Source: a virus
Direction: 5' to 3' (one strand)
Virus record (IMG/VR): IMGVR_UViG_3300037246_001792
Span: 1 to 23,071 of that record
DNA length: 23,071 bases
The notes under the pieces are model-generated. The model was not told where the DNA came from and searched no databases. It worked only from the letters and a program-made list of their open reading frames with translations. Each line of letters starts with the position of its first letter. Within the stretch, counting starts at the first letter, position 1. Positions 21,401-23,071 of the stretch are shown piece by piece. Both the position numbers and the translations under genes were made by a program.

Positions 21401-23071
21401 TGTACTTCAAAATGTAAATAATTATAATGCAGTTGCTTATAATCAACAATATTATCCTGGGCTAGCTAGTCAAAATGTACAAAATATTTCTACGGCAAGA
21501 GAATCTAAATATGCAGCTATTCCTTTTGTAGGATGGGAAACAGGGGCTACTCTTTTAAGAAATCCTAAAGGTAATCAAGGAGAATATGGTAGTACTTATG
21601 AAGTTACGGCAGATGGTACTATACCCGACTCAGCTGAACAAAATGCAGGGGGAACTTGGCAAACTGCGCCAACAGGGGCTATTCCTCATGGAGATGTATC
21701 TACTGTGCAATCTTTTTATGGATCTGATCAAAATCCTTTTATAATATCATTTAGTACTTCAGCCAATAGTGGTAATCCAGTTGGGGCTATAGTGGCAGGC
21801 CCTATAGATTCAGGATATACTGGAGCTGAAGGCGGTGCTATGGCCATGCAACCTATATTATCTGTAGCAGAAACTAAACCAGTATTTTCTTTATTAGATA
21901 TATATTGGGAAACTACTATGTGTGGAAAAATTGAAACATTAAATTCTTCTATAGTAGCAGAATATGGAGGAATTATTGGTATTAGTACAGAAGCAGCATC
22001 AACATTTGCAGAAGATGTGGCAAATAATGTAAGTATAGGTACTGCCTTTAAATTTATAAATGGCTCTGGAGCAGAGGTTTTAAGTAGTACTATAGATTCG
22101 GTAACTATTACTCAAATAGTAAAAGAAAATGAACCTACTGCAGATGTTAAAAGTTTATTTGGTATAACAGGCCCAGATGGTTCTAGCCAATGGCAAATAC
22201 AGACTGCTTCATATTTTTGGTATGGAACAACTACAGGGGACACACCTTCTAGTGGAACTTATATAGTAAGTTTAAATGTTATATCTGGTGGTAATGTATA
22301 TAATGATGATCTTCCATCGGTATTAACTTTTACTTTAACTAATGAAAATCCCGTAATGTATCATACAGCTATTGATGCAGCTAATGTTATTTCTACTCCA
22401 GCATATGCACTTGCCACAAATCCTTTAGTAGGCGACACAGATATAATACAATTATACGGTACTAATGGCACTAACATTTTAAATACAGGATATTATGAAG
22501 AGGAACTTGCTTGGAGTATAGCATCGGTCTTGCCGGCAGCTCAAGAGCCTTTCTTTAATATAGATAGTACAGGAAAAATAACTACCACTAAGACTATGAT
22601 TAATGAGCAAGAATATACTATAAGTGTAACATTAGCTGATGCAAATGGTACAGGTATTGGATTTAAATCTATAACTAAGGGAATTACTTTTACAGCAGGA
22701 ACAGCTTATGCACCTAAAGTTATTTGTACAGGATATGGTAGTAATTTTATGCCAGCTCCACCAAGTGCAGGAGTATCTAATGCAGAATTTTTGTTTGCAG
22801 ACGATAGTTCAACAACAACAGGTAATACAACGGGTAATCCTTTTAGTCTTACACCGACTTATTTTTATAATTCTCAAAGAGTATATAATGCTAGTGGGGA
22901 CGGTGCAAGTTGTACACCAGGAACTGGGGCTTGTTGTCAAGGAGGTTTATTCCAAGGAACAATGTATATACAGCCTTGGTTAGAAGTCACTTCTACTGTG
23001 GCTGGTGATGCTTATATTCAGTTTGCAATTCAATATAGAGCGTCAAGCAGTAATCCTTGGACAGAAATTGA
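18426..23071 (+). CDS. Giant tail-nozzle / muzzle / 'stabilization' protein, 3'-truncated by window edge
   Basis: Open for at least 1548 codons with no stop, running off the window. The start PEIKNTFLKGRMNQDMDSRILPQGEYREAIN, then EGSTVGEFENILGN, is the N-terminal signature I recall for P22 gp10-like stabilization/muzzle proteins of marine and crAss-like phages. LLFWTDNLNQPRRINI (about residues 138-153) is a beta-propeller blade repeat. Further landmarks are a VRVGDIV beta insert (about 190-262), a QNRTYQVGFVLADYYGRQSDVILSS segment (near 722), and MQPILSVAETKPVFSLLDIYWE (near 1141). Two Gly-rich modules lie near 546-620 and 818-886, and a cadherin-like FFNIDSTGKITTTKTMINEQEYTISVTLAD lies at 1376 and after. 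The visible C-terminal part is Cys/Gly-containing and may be receptor-proximal. It probably forms the tail nozzle and its decorations. The 5' end is certain; the true 3' end is unseen. Confidence 0.82.
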   Translation, partial: MPEIKNTFLKGRMNQDMDSRILPQGEYREAINLLISRSEGSTVGEFENILGNLQVGTVSATKHAVVIGHTVDETNNKVYVFATTFSDSDSSSRAGLTETCLILEFDLSNPGSPTTLVSGYWLNFNQKFPIHGVNLIEELLFWTDNLNQPRRINITTAANNPSAYTTEVQISVAKYYPWNPLIPMARTTGIIAATTTATTLVVSYPLPSVRVGDIVMDHNKGPGITESVPNLVKVTKVNSTTSFEVSPTIGSVLANGFKVDFSRTTMENHSEQYMSNYSQQILDNTGLKPSTALSTVDSYNPDGWQWLSLQAASAYGISYGGIPRVGDLVSKVANPTDIPSNLRVKDVVIKVGATTTGIQSWHVYFDQDPTGGSYTGFTNGAPGDTVTFGDNPLYDSGYPGDPAFLDDKFVRFSYRFKFNDNEYSLMSPFSQIMFIPKQYGEFGLGQIDQDINGPYETNTTFNNYYQDEEDAYTSTILQWFENNIDTIGLKIPLPSSLSELQSIYNVKAVEVLYKESDALSVKVLDSITTNSIIESGPASSLSLYNAGTGYSAGTEGVTNIGNIYTGTTNTAASGLTITITETGGVIDGGTIATYGTEYKDGDIVNVDNGDKGRFIVYVDSSAISLVSYDDPTNGLIDQYYWDYDYKSIKPYKTLTEGQTTRVYDKVPVKALGQELITNRVVYGNIVERMTPPKSIAYSAGTNNRNTVEDLYTQYPYHTIKQNRTYQVGFVLADYYGRQSDVILSSYDDTKEKFGSSVYLPYNTLGDNTNTHVLDWIGKALTVTLDEQFANSPNPALGEPGIYREQGWVSSVLAITDADDGYVTGVTYNTTGGSGSGCTVRVNAIVGVGEIAGITIMTAGSGYAQGDELTVDGGDGYGDFTVNVGEANPLGWYTYKIVVKQQEQEYYNVYIPGFINGLPIQDRLSNGTGGLKPNAAATTTNPTIPKTYRNKLALGTLIGDNINKVPRNLKEVGPTDEEFNSDEILYIRVNNPDVLQNVNNYNAVAYNQQYYPGLASQNVQNISTARESKYAAIPFVGWETGATLLRNPKGNQGEYGSTYEVTADGTIPDSAEQNAGGTWQTAPTGAIPHGDVSTVQSFYGSDQNPFIISFSTSANSGNPVGAIVAGPIDSGYTGAEGGAMAMQPILSVAETKPVFSLLDIYWETTMCGKIETLNSSIVAEYGGIIGISTEAASTFAEDVANNVSIGTAFKFINGSGAEVLSSTIDSVTITQIVKENEPTADVKSLFGITGPDGSSQWQIQTASYFWYGTTTGDTPSSGTYIVSLNVISGGNVYNDDLPSVLTFTLTNENPVMYHTAIDAANVISTPAYALATNPLVGDTDIIQLYGTNGTNILNTGYYEEELAWSIASVLPAAQEPFFNIDSTGKITTTKTMINEQEYTISVTLADANGTGIGFKSITKGITFTAGTAYAPKVICTGYGSNFMPAPPSAGVSNAEFLFADDSSTTTGNTTGNPFSLTPTYFYNSQRVYNASGDGASCTPGTGACCQGGLFQGTMYIQPWLEVTSTVAGDAYIQFAIQYRASSSNPWTEI

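Noticed and set aside
22708-22983. 91-codon + frame near the right end
   Set aside because: Out of frame within the giant tail protein, whose own frame continues to the edge with clear beta-domain patterns; the Gln/Val/Leu-rich product looks like a shadow.
1-23071. CRISPR arrays, tRNA genes, insertion sequences, integrase, attachment sites or suppressed stop codons
   Set aside because: None was seen. The window is almost fully covered by one-strand phage genes, with gaps under 65 bp and ordinary use of TAA, TGA and TAG stops.

Overview
The window looks like part of the genome of an AT-rich, lytic, tailed double-stranded DNA bacteriophage with a short, podovirus-type tail. The host is probably a marine or freshwater Bacteroidota (flavobacterial) cell. 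All genes lie on the + strand, packed end to end or overlapping, with standard stop codons (TAA, TGA and TAG all occur). Most start codons follow A/T-only leaders rather than Shine-Dalgarno sequences, which is typical of Bacteroidota. The protein set (about 740-aa terminase, about 800-aa portal, about 490-aa capsid protein, ring-type connectors, then a very long P22 gp10-like or muzzle-like protein) recalls crAss-like and related marine Bacteroidota phages. That affiliation is from remembered family features; no search was run.

Layout. (1) 1-2189: a chaperonin cassette, with a 5'-truncated groEL, an overlapping groES and a winged-helix-like protein, all translationally coupled. (2) 2192-5917: an accessory block of small, highly charged, mostly unrecognised proteins. 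Six of them share a short linear motif of the type [I/V]SRKxSPLN or KSPL. In three the motif sits in a conserved N-terminal leader, and in the 299-aa protein it recurs about five times. One beta-rich virion-like protein (3899-4852) is embedded here. (3) 5921-6846: a small HExxH metallopeptidase-like protein, a 47-aa CGC...FPY microprotein and a GTA-type holin, probably a lysis-related group. (4) 6903-8228: a coiled-coil protein, a small unknown, a tandem GroES-fold protein and a candidate small terminase. (5) 8228-16443: the packaging and head module, comprising large terminase, portal, scaffold, major capsid protein and a head-associated protein. Strong hairpins follow the capsid gene and the gene after it. 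(6) 16500-23071: the connector and tail module, comprising two ring/adaptor proteins and a giant tail-nozzle or muzzle protein that runs off the right edge.

How it fits together. The phage appears to bring its own folding machinery (GroEL, GroES and a second GroES-like double barrel) next to a full head and tail assembly line. The SPLN-motif proteins lie between the chaperonins and the lysis and packaging genes. Their charge, repeats and shared leader fit internal virion, DNA-condensing or ejected proteins that carry a common targeting or docking tag. This is an inference, and it is the most promising undescribed system in the window.
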